Below the pieces are notes generated by a model that made no database searches, was not told where the DNA came from, and was given only the letters and a program-made list of their open reading frames with translations. DNA of 64,000 nucleotides from Holtiella sp036655075 (GTDB taxonomy: Bacteria; Bacillota; Clostridia; Lachnospirales; Cellulosilyticaceae): positions 1 through 64,000 of the forward strand of contig NZ_JAVVQU010000012.1 in NCBI RefSeq assembly GCF_036655075.1, written 5' to 3'. Position numbers and translations under genes: made by a program. Shown here piece by piece: positions 25,517 to 33,761 of the stretch; position 1 is the stretch's first letter, and each line of letters begins with the position of its first letter.

Positions 25517-26220
25517 CGTGTGCCTCCCATATTCAGTCTTTGTTGCTCAAGTTGTTTATCTTGAATAATTTTCCCATCTTTAAATACAACTGTTCTTTTG
25601 GTATAAGCCGCAATTTCTGGCTCATGTGTAACCATAACAATGGTTGCACCTTCATCATTTAACTGTTGGAAAATACGCATAATCTCTAAGCTTGATTTAC
25701 TATCTAAGTTTCCTGTTGGCTCATCGGCAAATAAGATAGAAGGTCTATTTACAAGTGCACGAGCTATTGCTACTCTTTGCTTTTGTCCCCCTGAAATCTC
25801 ATTAGGTTTATGCTTGATACGGTCTCCTAACCCTACACGATCTAAGGCTTCAAAGGCACGTTCACGTCTTTCTTTAGGTTTAACCCCTCCATACATAAGT
25901 GGTACTTCTACATTTTCTAAGATTGTAAGTTTTGGAAGTAGGTTGAATGCTTGGAAGACAAATCCTATTTTTTGGTTACGTAGTTTAGAGAAATCTTTAT
26001 CTTGCAGTTCAGATACATTGACACCATCTAAAATGTATCCGCCTTCCGTTGCTTGGTCTAGACATCCAAGTATAGAAAGAAAAGTAGTTTTTCCTGAACC
26101 AGAAGGACCCATAATAGATACAAACTCTCCTGGTTTTACTTTAAAGTCTACATCAAATAAGGCTTGTAACTCTAAATGACCATTTTTATAGACCTTGTTC
26201 ATCTTGTCAATTTGAATCAT
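25513..26220 (-). CDS. MacB/LolD-type ABC transporter ATP-binding protein
   Basis: A 235-residue ATPase with a Walker A GPSGSGKTT (38-46), Q-loop (GFVFQAFNLLPKLT), signature ISGGQKQRVAIARAL, Walker B ILFADEPTGNLD and H-loop VTHEP. The GNLD-Sxx pattern is typical of the MacB/LolD/FtsE group. It is full length. It couples to the permease encoded downstream (4-base overlap) and follows the adaptor gene with a 2-base gap, so all four genes form one operon. The exported compound is unknown; macrolide or peptide export is the usual guess. Confidence 0.95.
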   Translation of the reverse strand: MIQIDKMNKVYKNGHLELQALFDVDFKVKPGEFVSIMGPSGSGKTTFLSILGCLDQATEGGYILDGVNVSELQDKDFSKLRNQKIGFVFQAFNLLPKLTILENVEVPLMYGGVKPKERRERAFEALDRVGLGDRIKHKPNEISGGQKQRVAIARALVNRPSILFADEPTGNLDSKSSLEIMRIFQQLNDEGATIVMVTHEPEIAAYTKRTVVFKDGKIIQDKQLEQQRLNMGGTR

Positions 26221-26222
26221 GC

Positions 26223-27665
26223 TTATTCACCTACCTCTTCAAGCAGCATATAGCTTACACTCATACCTGCTTCAAGTGCTTCAGTTGGATTCGTAACAAC
26301 GATATCGCCATCTTCTATATCACTTACTTGTACAAGATGGTTATCTGCAGCACCTTGTTTCACCATGCGTTTTGAAAGGGTATTACCTGCTTCTACTACA
26401 AATAAGTAATTATTATCTTCTTTGTCTGTCATGGTTGCAAGAAGTGGTACTGCCACAACCCCTTTAACCTCTGATGTAACCACCTTAAGGTCTACTGTAA
26501 GCCCTTCTTTCAAGCCTTGGCTATTATCTATCGCAACTTTTACTGGAATAGCTGTACTTACAGCGCCTTTATCTTGTGCTGCCTTTTGGACTGCTACTGG
26601 AGATACCATAGAAATAGTTCCCTCTGTCTCTACAGTTGTAGAACCATTGTATTTCACTTTAACTGTAAGTCCTGTTTCAAGTTGTGCCGCGTAGTATGGT
26701 GAAATCTCCGCTTCTACCACCAACTTTTCTGGATTAATAATAGTCATAAGTTCTGCTCCAGGTGCAACAAAACTACCTTCTTTAGCACCTACGCGAGATA
26801 CAACCCCATCTATTGGTGCGAGTACTTTTTCTTCTACTTTATCTAGTTGTTCTAACACACTTTCTTTTTGAAGCACTAAAGATGCAATTTCATTTTGTTT
26901 CATTGCAATATTTTGTGCCTTCGTTTCATCTTGCACCTTGTTTTGAAGTAAGTCTAAGTTATACTGTGCATTTGACTTTTGCATTGTAATAGTTTCAATA
27001 TTCTTTTTAGAAGAAGCTACTTGAGTTTCTAAAGAACTTACTTGGTCTTTCGTTTTCATCACAGCTTTTTCAGCATCATCTAACTCTTTTTCGGCAGCTA
27101 AGCCTTCGTCAAATAATGTTTTTGTAACATCATAAGTTTTTTCTACTTGCTCTAAATCTTTTTGAGCAATCACCAAGGAAGTTTCAAGTTGACGAATCCC
27201 ATCTTCTACGTCTAAAAGGTTCTTATCGATAGAAGCAATTTCTGTTTGTACTTGCATAATAGATTGTTTACTACCAGCTTGAAGTTGGCTTAAAGCAATA
27301 CGTGCTGTTTCCATTTGAAGGTCTAATTTTTCTAAATCTCTTTGGAGTCCTTCTTTTGTCTCTACATCATAAGTTAAAAGGACATCACCCTTTTTAACCG
27401 GGTCGCCTACTTCTACTAAAAATGTTTCAACTTTAGTATTTGCCTCAGCAAATACTATTTCGCTTTCTTCAGCTTTAACTGTTCCTGTAGCTGAAATTTT
27501 TGTTTGAATATCTGTTGTAACCGCTTTACCTACATTTACAAACGTACCTTTTGGATCCCCTACTAATCCTTCTACAGTACTTTTCCCTTTTAACATTCCC
27601 GATATTAAAAAGATACCCATCATAACTGCTATAACAATTAGAATTATTTTCTTCTTATTTTTCAT
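26223..27665 (-). CDS. MacA/HlyD-type efflux adaptor protein
   Basis: A 480-residue periplasmic-adaptor-like protein: N-terminal membrane anchor (about 5-25), biotinyl-lipoyl halves separated by a long coiled-coil hairpin (about 100-255), then beta-barrel and membrane-proximal domains (VKVKYNGSTTVETEGTISMVSP). It should link the ABC permease to the TolC-like protein. The start chosen is the ATG at 27665 with GGGAGG six bases before it; the frame upstream adds eight residues without a site. It is the first gene of the operon, behind a promoter with a 9-bp inverted repeat. Confidence 0.9.
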   Translation of the reverse strand: MKNKKKIILIVIAVMMGIFLISGMLKGKSTVEGLVGDPKGTFVNVGKAVTTDIQTKISATGTVKAEESEIVFAEANTKVETFLVEVGDPVKKGDVLLTYDVETKEGLQRDLEKLDLQMETARIALSQLQAGSKQSIMQVQTEIASIDKNLLDVEDGIRQLETSLVIAQKDLEQVEKTYDVTKTLFDEGLAAEKELDDAEKAVMKTKDQVSSLETQVASSKKNIETITMQKSNAQYNLDLLQNKVQDETKAQNIAMKQNEIASLVLQKESVLEQLDKVEEKVLAPIDGVVSRVGAKEGSFVAPGAELMTIINPEKLVVEAEISPYYAAQLETGLTVKVKYNGSTTVETEGTISMVSPVAVQKAAQDKGAVSTAIPVKVAIDNSQGLKEGLTVDLKVVTSEVKGVVAVPLLATMTDKEDNNYLFVVEAGNTLSKRMVKQGAADNHLVQVSDIEDGDIVVTNPTEALEAGMSVSYMLLEEVGE

Positions 27666-27688
27666 AATTTCCTCCCTGGATTTAACCA

Positions 27689-27741
27689 ATATTATACTTT
27701 GTATAATATCTAATATAGAATGAGACTGGATATATTGTCAA
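27689..27741 (-). promoter_or_regulatory. Promoter of the efflux operon with an adjacent 9-bp inverted repeat
   Basis: Minus strand: TTGACA (27741-27736), an 18-nt spacer and TATATT (27717-27712). Directly downstream, ATATTATAC / GTATAATAT (27689-27697 and 27701-27709) forms an inverted repeat with a 3-nt centre, the position and size of a repressor site. No regulator gene is adjacent, so the binding protein is unknown. Confidence 0.65.
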
Positions 27742-28109
27742 ATAATTTTCATTCATCATTTAGACAATAATCTAATTTTGTAAATGTTATCAAATTCTTG
27801 TTAATATAATATGAATGTTACTTTTTCAATAAAATGCTTTACCTACATAATATACATGACTTACTACCTCTATCTTCTATTATAAGGAATATTTTTTTCT
27901 TTTATCATTCCCTACTCATTCTTTCTATCTCTATTTCATATCTATTATTAAGCAGTAAAGCTCTATTTTCTTAAATATTTTAATATTTTTATAATATAAT
28001 TTAATTATTAATACTAATTATATCAAATTATTATTTTTTTAATATTTATATTTATGCTTATATAAATAAATACGTTAAAAAAAGTACAAAGTTGGTTAAA
28101 ATTATTTAT
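27742..28109. other. AT-rich intergenic region without a gene
   Basis: This stretch is extremely A/T-rich, with no open frame of note on either strand and no T-box or riboswitch core. I see no coding remnant. It separates the efflux operon promoter from that of the threonine dehydratase gene. Confidence 0.6.
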
Positions 28110-28138
28110 TTGTATATTTTAATGGTTTGCCGTATAAT
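28110..28138 (+). promoter_or_regulatory. Promoter of the threonine dehydratase gene
   Basis: TTGTAT (28110-28115) and TATAAT (28133-28138) with a 17-nt spacer, 38 bp before the start codon. The short leader leaves no room for a T-box or attenuator. Confidence 0.75.
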
Positions 28139-28176
28139 ATAATCCATAAGTTTTTATTTTGAAATGAGGTGCCCTT

Positions 28177-29376
28177 ATGTATGCAAAGTTAGTTCAAGAT
28201 GCTCGTGAAAATATAAAAGATGTCGTCTTAAAAACGCCCTTACTCCATAGCCCTATTTTCTCTCAACTCAGTGGCAATGACATCTATTTGAAATGTGAAA
28301 ACCTACAAATAACAGGTGCTTATAAAATTCGTGGTGCCCTTAATAAAATTAGAAGCCTTTCTGAAGCAGAAAAAGAAAAAGGTGTTGTATGTTCTTCTGC
28401 TGGTAACCACGCTCAAGGCGTAGCTTATGCGGCTACTTTAAGTCATGTAGATGCTACAATCGTTATGCCAGAGACTACTCCTTACTTAAAAGTACAGTCT
28501 ACAAAAGACTTTGGTGGCAACGTAGTCCTTCATGGAAGTTGCTATGATGATGCTTTCCAAGAAGCTTCTCGTATTGAAAAAGAAGAGGGTTCAACATTCC
28601 TTCATCCTTTCAACGATCCAGATGTTATTTACGGACAAGGTACTGTAGGCCTTGAAATTTTAGAAGATATGCCTAACTTAGATGTTATTGTTTGCCCTAT
28701 CGGTGGTGGTGGACTTATTAGCGGCGTTGCCCTTTATGCCAAGTCTATCAACCCAAACATCAAAGTTATTGGTGTACAAGCTGAAGGTGCCAATGCGATG
28801 TACCGTAGTTTTAAATCTGGCACTTTAACTGCTCTTGACAAAGTAGATACTATTGCTGAAGGGATTGCAGTAAAAACACCAGGTTCTCTTACTTTCTCCT
28901 ATATTAAAGACTATGTAGATGAGATTATTACAGTTAAAGATAGCACAATTGTAGATAGCTTACTTCTCTTAACAGAAAAACATAAGCTTTTAGCTGAAAC
29001 ATCAGGTGCTGCTTCACTTGCTGCGCTTAAAAGGCTTGACTTTAAAGGCAAAAAAGTAGCTGCAATTATCAGTGGTGGAAATATTGACATGCTTACACTT
29101 TCTGCGCTTATTCGCAGTGGCCTTGTATCTCGTGGTCGTCTTTTCTGCTTCACTATAGAACTTCCTAACACACCAGGTGAGCTTCTTGAAGTATCTAAGA
29201 TTTTAAGCCGCATTAATGCAAACATCGTAAATCTTGACCACAACCAATTCAAAGCACGTAACCGTTTTAAAAATGTACTCTTAGAAGTAACCGTTGAGAC
29301 AAATGGACCAGAGCATATCCACCTTATTAAAAATACTTTTGAAGAATGTGGATACTTCATTACACAACTTTATTAA
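28177..29376 (+). CDS. ilvA: Threonine ammonia-lyase (threonine dehydratase) with one ACT domain
   Basis: A 399-residue PLP enzyme converting threonine to 2-oxobutyrate and ammonia. The PLP lysine is K50 in GAYKIRGA. The phosphate loop reads IGGGGLISG, and the C-terminal PLP contact is in SGGNIDML. A single ACT domain (about 325-399; FTIELPNTPGELLEVSKILSR) suggests amino-acid control. This short, one-ACT form is common in Clostridia and can serve threonine catabolism (tdcB-like) as well as isoleucine synthesis. It is monocistronic, and no ilv genes lie nearby. A phosphate propionyltransferase gene (PduL) follows on the other strand, and 2-oxobutyrate breakdown could feed it through propionyl-CoA. 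Confidence 0.93.
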   Translation: MYAKLVQDARENIKDVVLKTPLLHSPIFSQLSGNDIYLKCENLQITGAYKIRGALNKIRSLSEAEKEKGVVCSSAGNHAQGVAYAATLSHVDATIVMPETTPYLKVQSTKDFGGNVVLHGSCYDDAFQEASRIEKEEGSTFLHPFNDPDVIYGQGTVGLEILEDMPNLDVIVCPIGGGGLISGVALYAKSINPNIKVIGVQAEGANAMYRSFKSGTLTALDKVDTIAEGIAVKTPGSLTFSYIKDYVDEIITVKDSTIVDSLLLLTEKHKLLAETSGAASLAALKRLDFKGKKVAAIISGGNIDMLTLSALIRSGLVSRGRLFCFTIELPNTPGELLEVSKILSRINANIVNLDHNQFKARNRFKNVLLEVTVETNGPEHIHLIKNTFEECGYFITQLY

Positions 29377-29380
29377 ACAC

Positions 29381-29430
29381 AAAAACACATGTAATCAGTT
29401 AGTTCCCACCATCTGATTACATGTGTTTTT
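29381..29430. terminator. Strong bidirectional terminator between ilvA and pduL
   Basis: An 18-bp perfect stem (AAAAACACATGTAATCAG / CTGATTACATGTGTTTTT) with a 14-nt loop. The A- and T-rich ends serve both convergent genes. Confidence 0.92.
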
Positions 29431-29456
29431 ATTATTACTTATTTTTTTCGCTCAGC

Positions 29457-30032
29457 TTAAGCTTCGTAAACGACTGATTGATTGGGTTTCACATCGAGTG
29501 CATTAGCTTCATCTGTATCAATGTGTAATTCAAGCGTAAAGCTTGCATCTACACGTACTAATACATTGTTTAAAGTAGCACTTCTTTCACCTTCAAAATC
29601 AAGTGAGATAAGATCTTTATCTTTGAGTTCAAAGTTCATAGCGTCTTCTGTTGACATATGTACGTGGCGTTTTGCTACAATACATCCTTTTTCTAAGGTT
29701 ACTTGTCCCTTTGGACCTACAAGTGTCACACCTGGTGTGCCTTCAATATCACCTGAATCTCTAAGAGGTGCTTGAAGCTTTAAGAACATTGTATCTGTCT
29801 TAGAAAGCTCTACTTGTGTATCACCTCTAAGTGGTCCTAAAACACGTACTGCTTCTATTTGACGGCCATTTCCACCTACAATAGTTACACGCTCATCTGC
29901 TGCGTATTGTCCACCCATTAAAGTTTTGATTGGATGAAGTGTGGCACCTTCACCAAAAAGTACTTCTAAGTCAGCAAGACATAGATGAATATGTCTTGCT
30001 GAAATACCCACTGGAATCTCAAATCTTTTCAT
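29457..30032 (-). CDS. pduL: Phosphate propanoyltransferase, PduL family
   Basis: A 191-residue enzyme that exchanges CoA and phosphate on short acyl groups (acetyl-CoA or propionyl-CoA to acyl phosphate). The zinc-binding motif is ISARHIHL (H14, H16) near the N-terminus, repeated as AKRHVHM in the second domain. It lacks the N-terminal encapsulation peptide found in microcompartment-associated forms, and no shell protein genes are present, so it is probably a housekeeping phosphotransacetylase used with acetate kinase for ATP formation. It is full length; ribosome binding site CGGAGG. Confidence 0.95.
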   Translation of the reverse strand: MKRFEIPVGISARHIHLCLADLEVLFGEGATLHPIKTLMGGQYAADERVTIVGGNGRQIEAVRVLGPLRGDTQVELSKTDTMFLKLQAPLRDSGDIEGTPGVTLVGPKGQVTLEKGCIVAKRHVHMSTEDAMNFELKDKDLISLDFEGERSATLNNVLVRVDASFTLELHIDTDEANALDVKPNQSVVYEA

Positions 30033-30056
30033 GTTATATACCTCCGGATGTCAATA

Positions 30057-30079
30057 AAGGCTTATACATGATAAGCCTT
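30057..30079 (-). terminator. Hairpin between manA and pduL
   Basis: AAGGCTTAT / ATAAGCCTT with a 5-nt loop. It lies 56 bp downstream of the manA stop, followed on the minus strand by TATTGAC, so it is a modest terminator. Confidence 0.6.
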
Positions 30080-30134
30080 CATTTATTTATCTATTTATTT
30101 ATTAGTATCTCGTTTACTAATGCTTTGTTTAATC

Positions 30135-31040
30135 TTATGCTACAAAACTTTTAAGAACGGTTAAGTTACCTTTGATTTCGTAAGTCCCTGCTGTAGCTGG
30201 AATTAAGAAGCTATCACCAAGTTTAATTTCTGCTTCAAAGTCTTGGGCAACTAATGTGCCTTCTCCTTCTACACATGTGTAGATAAAGAATTTTTCTTCA
30301 TTACTTGTATCTTGCATGCTGCCTTCGATTACGTGTTTTTCTACTGCGAAGAATTCGCCTTCACAAAGTAAGTTTTCACTGATTGCACCTTCTGGTTGAA
30401 GTGTGAAATCTGTTACTTCCATCGCTTTATCAAGGTGCATTTCACGTCCACGGTTGTAGTCATATACACGGTATGTGATATCACTACTTTGTTGGATTTC
30501 TGCAATGATTACGCCAGGCCCAATAGCATGGATTAAACCACTTGGGATGTAGAAGAAGTCACCTTTTTTAACTGGAATCGTGTTAAGGTGTGCATCAAGT
30601 GTACCTTCTAATGCTGCATTTTTGAAAGCATCTTTGTCAGTTGTTTTTGTACCAATAACTAAAGCTGCGCCTTCTTTTGCATCCATAACATACCAACATT
30701 CTGTTTTACCAAATTGGTTTTCTACACGTCTTGCATAGTCATCACCTGGGTGTACTTGAACTGAAAGACTGTCACATGAGTTGATAAGTTTTACAAGAAG
30801 AGGGAACTCTTTGCCTGCACATTTTGTTCCTACTAATTCAGCACCTAATGTGCTGGTAAGTTCTAACAAAGTTTTTCCTTGGTATTCGCCAAGTTTAACA
30901 ACGCTCATACCTGCTGAATGTGCAGATACATCCCAACTTTCACCGATTACGCCTTCTGGCATATCATTTCTGTAGTTTTCAAAATCACGTCCACCCCAAA
31001 TACGTTCTACGTATACTGGATTAAATACTAATGGTTTCAT
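30135..31040 (-). CDS. manA: Mannose-6-phosphate isomerase, class I
   Basis: A 301-residue cupin-type enzyme interconverting mannose-6-phosphate and fructose-6-phosphate. The zinc ligands lie in SVQVHPGDDYA, KTECWYVMD and IPSGLIHAIGPG, as in the short clostridial ManA form. It is full length, starting with an ATG behind AAAGGAG. It is downstream of the hexokinase-like gene (100 bp), and together they can feed phosphorylated mannose or glucose into glycolysis. Co-transcription is possible since no terminator is seen between them. Confidence 0.95.
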   Translation of the reverse strand: MKPLVFNPVYVERIWGGRDFENYRNDMPEGVIGESWDVSAHSAGMSVVKLGEYQGKTLLELTSTLGAELVGTKCAGKEFPLLVKLINSCDSLSVQVHPGDDYARRVENQFGKTECWYVMDAKEGAALVIGTKTTDKDAFKNAALEGTLDAHLNTIPVKKGDFFYIPSGLIHAIGPGVIIAEIQQSSDITYRVYDYNRGREMHLDKAMEVTDFTLQPEGAISENLLCEGEFFAVEKHVIEGSMQDTSNEEKFFIYTCVEGEGTLVAQDFEAEIKLGDSFLIPATAGTYEIKGNLTVLKSFVA

Positions 31041-31140
31041 TGTGTTGTCTCCTTTTATGTCTTCATATAATCACTAAGCACTAGTGTTACTATAAGTTTT
31101 TTCTACACATGCTAAAAGCTCTATTTCTTACACGTATTCA

Positions 31141-32436
31141 CTAATGTGCAAGAGCGGCTATAGCTGTTCCAATTAAGTTAAGGTCTTCACCTTGGATAAA
31201 TTCATAGTAATGACCATAGTTTTTGCTTAAGTAAGCTTTCATGTAGTAATCTAACTTTTCTTTGTAATCTTTTAATTTGTAAAAGGTTGTGCCTTCACCT
31301 ACAATAGCTACTGGTCTAGCTTGGTCACGACCTGCACCTGTTTTTAAGATACATGCAGAAAGCTTGATTGCTGAAATCTTAGCTGCACGTTCAATCATCG
31401 CATCGATTAATTCATACATTAATGTTGTATCAGTTGGCTCTTGTACGCATTTTACAAGCACATTTTCAGTGTTGTGTGGATGTGCTACAAATAAGCTTAC
31501 ATCAATAAGCTCTAAATTTTCTAAGCTCATAAGTTTTTCATTACATGTTGCTGAGAAGAGGCCTTCTTTAGCCGCACCTTTTAAAACAGCTTCTACAAGT
31601 GGTCCTAGGTATCTACCACTAATCATTTTTTCTAATTGGTAGTCTCCAGGGTTGTTAGAAGCCTCATCTAACGCTTTGTCCATCATACCACGAGGAAGTT
31701 TGTTGTAAGCACCTGACTCTGTATTGATGATCATTGTATCATCTTGAGCATCTGTGATTTTTGTAATTTTATTTGCATCTTCTATGTAACAAAGATTTGT
31801 TCCAGTTCCAAAAATAAAACCAATATAACCATCAAATTCACGCTCACTTGTAATCCCTTTACCACCAAGTAAAGTAGCTACAGTATCATTAAGAATTGCT
31901 ACGTTACGGTCTTTGCCATCTACTGCTTTAAGACCACTTACTAAATTGGCACCAATCATTTCGCCCACTACTTCTGGTGCTTTAACTTCTTTAGACCATC
32001 TTAAAAGCAAGCCATCTTTATCTTTATTGATTTGTGTTGGGTAAGAGAAGCAGAAGCCAATCTCACTAGATTTTGCTGCAACCTCTTTTGTATAATCAAC
32101 TAACGTGCCAAAGAATTCTTGTTTGCTAAGTTCACGTTCAATACCTGGCATTCTTGTTTTTGAAAAGTCATTAACGCTTGCTTTCATGTTGTCATCAAAG
32201 CTTACTAGCCCTACTCTAAAGTTTGTTCCTCCTGCATCGATAACAACAGCTGGTACATTTGTATCAATGTTGTTTTTTACAGAAAGGTATGTTGGAATCA
32301 TATCAAGGCTACTACCCTCTGGGGATAACCCTTTTTCCATTTCAGCAATAAACTTTTGGCATTCTGTTTCAAAGTTAAGGTCGCCATAGTACATGCCTTG
32401 TTCACTTAAAAATTGTGTAATGATTGTCTTTGACAT
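31141..32436 (-). CDS. Eukaryote-type hexokinase family protein
   Basis: A 431-residue sugar kinase. The ATP phosphate-binding loop DAGGTNFRVG (D67-) is followed by the sugar-binding segment FCFSYPTQ, the adenosine-site loop IFGTGTNLCYIE and NTESGAYNKLPRG. These are the motifs of the two-domain hexokinase family best known from eukaryotes, unlike the short ROK glucokinases usual in Firmicutes. Members in Lachnospirales-type bacteria phosphorylate glucose or mannose; the specificity here is unknown. It is located 100 bp upstream of manA. It has its own ribosome binding site (AAAGGGA). Confidence 0.85.
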   Translation of the reverse strand: MSKTIITQFLSEQGMYYGDLNFETECQKFIAEMEKGLSPEGSSLDMIPTYLSVKNNIDTNVPAVVIDAGGTNFRVGLVSFDDNMKASVNDFSKTRMPGIERELSKQEFFGTLVDYTKEVAAKSSEIGFCFSYPTQINKDKDGLLLRWSKEVKAPEVVGEMIGANLVSGLKAVDGKDRNVAILNDTVATLLGGKGITSEREFDGYIGFIFGTGTNLCYIEDANKITKITDAQDDTMIINTESGAYNKLPRGMMDKALDEASNNPGDYQLEKMISGRYLGPLVEAVLKGAAKEGLFSATCNEKLMSLENLELIDVSLFVAHPHNTENVLVKCVQEPTDTTLMYELIDAMIERAAKISAIKLSACILKTGAGRDQARPVAIVGEGTTFYKLKDYKEKLDYYMKAYLSKNYGHYYEFIQGEDLNLIGTAIAALAH

Positions 32437-32670
32437 AGTCGTTCCCTTTCTTTCATGAAATCTACATTTATATTGTCTACTTTATCATATCATGTCCAGG
32501 CCTTATCGTTAAGTCCAAATTCGTATAAAATCCTGTATTTTATTTCCCTATTTATTTTATATCTTCTTTTATTGCTTTTTGAGATTCAAAAATGTATAAT
32601 TGACACGTTGATAAATTCTGTAAACATTCAACTACTACATATTATATAACCAAAATAATGGAGACTTAAG

Positions 32671-33528
32671 GTGATGAATAGTAAGATTAAAAATGTATTA
32701 TCAATTTTGTTTGGAACACTTCTCATGTCTATTGCAGTCAATGGGCTACTTGTTCCAAATCACATGCTCAGTGGAGGCATTAGTGGACTCTCTCTGTTTC
32801 TACATTTTCTTTTTGACTGGAATTTAAGTATCTTGAACGTCCTTTTTAACATTCCACTTTTTATACTTGCTTTTATTTTTTTAAAGAAACAATTTATTTA
32901 TTTTAGTTTGCTTGGTATGATGAGTTTTTCTTTTTGGCTCGAGGTCACTCGTGGCATCATCATTCCTACTACTAGCCCTCTTACAATCATTCTAGTAGCT
33001 GGACTTCTCTATGGTATTGGCATGGGCATCATCTTTAGAAGTGAAGCTTCTGTAGGTGGTACCGACATTATTGCTAAAATCGTAAATAAGTTTTTCTCTA
33101 TTAGTATGGGGAATGTCATTTTTGCCATCAATATGATCATTATGCTTACTTCTATTTTTGTATTTGGTCTTGATATTGCTATTTTAACCGCAGCTAGTAT
33201 GTTTATAAGCAGCCAGACAACCAACTACGTTGTTGACGGACTCAACCGTAGACGTACCGTTTCCATTATTACTTCACCTGACACCGGACAAGATATTGCA
33301 CGTGCCATTATGGATGGTATGCACAGAGGTGTTACCATTGTCCCTGCAATAGGCGGTTACACCCATCAAAATAAATACATTCTTTATGCTAATGTTAACT
33401 TACGCGAAGTGGCAAAAATCAAAAATATTGTTTCTACTTATGACCCTCATGCCTTTGTAACAGTTTCTGACGTTGCACAAGTTATTGGTAATGGACGTGG
33501 ATTCTTACCACTTGAACAAAATGGCTGA
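32671..33528 (+). CDS. YitT family membrane protein
   Basis: A 285-residue protein. About five or six membrane helices (residues 8-190, including LLVPNHMLSGGISGLSLFL and GIIFRSEASVGGTDIIAKI) are followed by a cytoplasmic DUF2179 domain (about 195-275; GRGFLPL near the end). The family is widespread in Firmicutes and its transport function is unproven. The start is GTG at 32671 or the next codon ATG at 32674; GGAG lies 7 and 10 bases upstream respectively. It is monocistronic with its own terminator. Confidence 0.9.
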   Translation: MMNSKIKNVLSILFGTLLMSIAVNGLLVPNHMLSGGISGLSLFLHFLFDWNLSILNVLFNIPLFILAFIFLKKQFIYFSLLGMMSFSFWLEVTRGIIIPTTSPLTIILVAGLLYGIGMGIIFRSEASVGGTDIIAKIVNKFFSISMGNVIFAINMIIMLTSIFVFGLDIAILTAASMFISSQTTNYVVDGLNRRRTVSIITSPDTGQDIARAIMDGMHRGVTIVPAIGGYTHQNKYILYANVNLREVAKIKNIVSTYDPHAFVTVSDVAQVIGNGRGFLPLEQNG

Positions 33529-33552
33529 TTTTCTATATTAATAGATTGACAT

Positions 33553-33602
33553 AAAAAAAGAGGCGCTCCCTCACCACTAGGTGTTGGCAGCTTCTCTTTT
33601 TT
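33553..33602 (+). terminator. Terminator of the YitT gene
   Basis: AAAAAAGAGGCGCT pairs (two mismatches) with AGCTTCTCTTTTTT, giving a stem with a T-run on the plus strand 25-75 bp after the stop codon. Confidence 0.75.
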
Positions 33603-33634
33603 ATCCTACTTATGATTTACAGTTTAAGCGCTAT

Positions 33635-33754
33635 TTAAAACTCTAAAAGTGCTTTTGTAAATACTTCTGGTTGATCCATCATGGTTCCATGCCCTGCATT
33701 TGGTATACTAATAAACTGTTTAAATGATGTTTGAATCTTTTCAAAATACGCTTT
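33635..33754 (-). pseudogene. C-terminal fragment of an alpha/beta hydrolase
   Basis: On the minus strand, 39 codons end in TAA at 33637-33635 and contain FISIPNAGHGTMMDQPEVF, the standard C-terminal strand and catalytic-His loop (NAGHG) of alpha/beta hydrolases, followed by TKALLEF. The frame is closed upstream by TAG (33757-33755) only seven bases before the end of the yhbD gene. No core domain, nucleophile elbow or start remains. The intact parent gene was evidently lost by deletion up to the yhbD 3' end. Confidence 0.8.
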
Positions 33755-33761
33755 CTAATAG

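Noticed and set aside
27742..28176. T-box or attenuator before ilvA
   Set aside because: The leader between promoter and start is under 40 bases, with no T-box motif.
29457..30032. Microcompartment-associated PduL
   Set aside because: No encapsulation peptide and no shell protein genes nearby.
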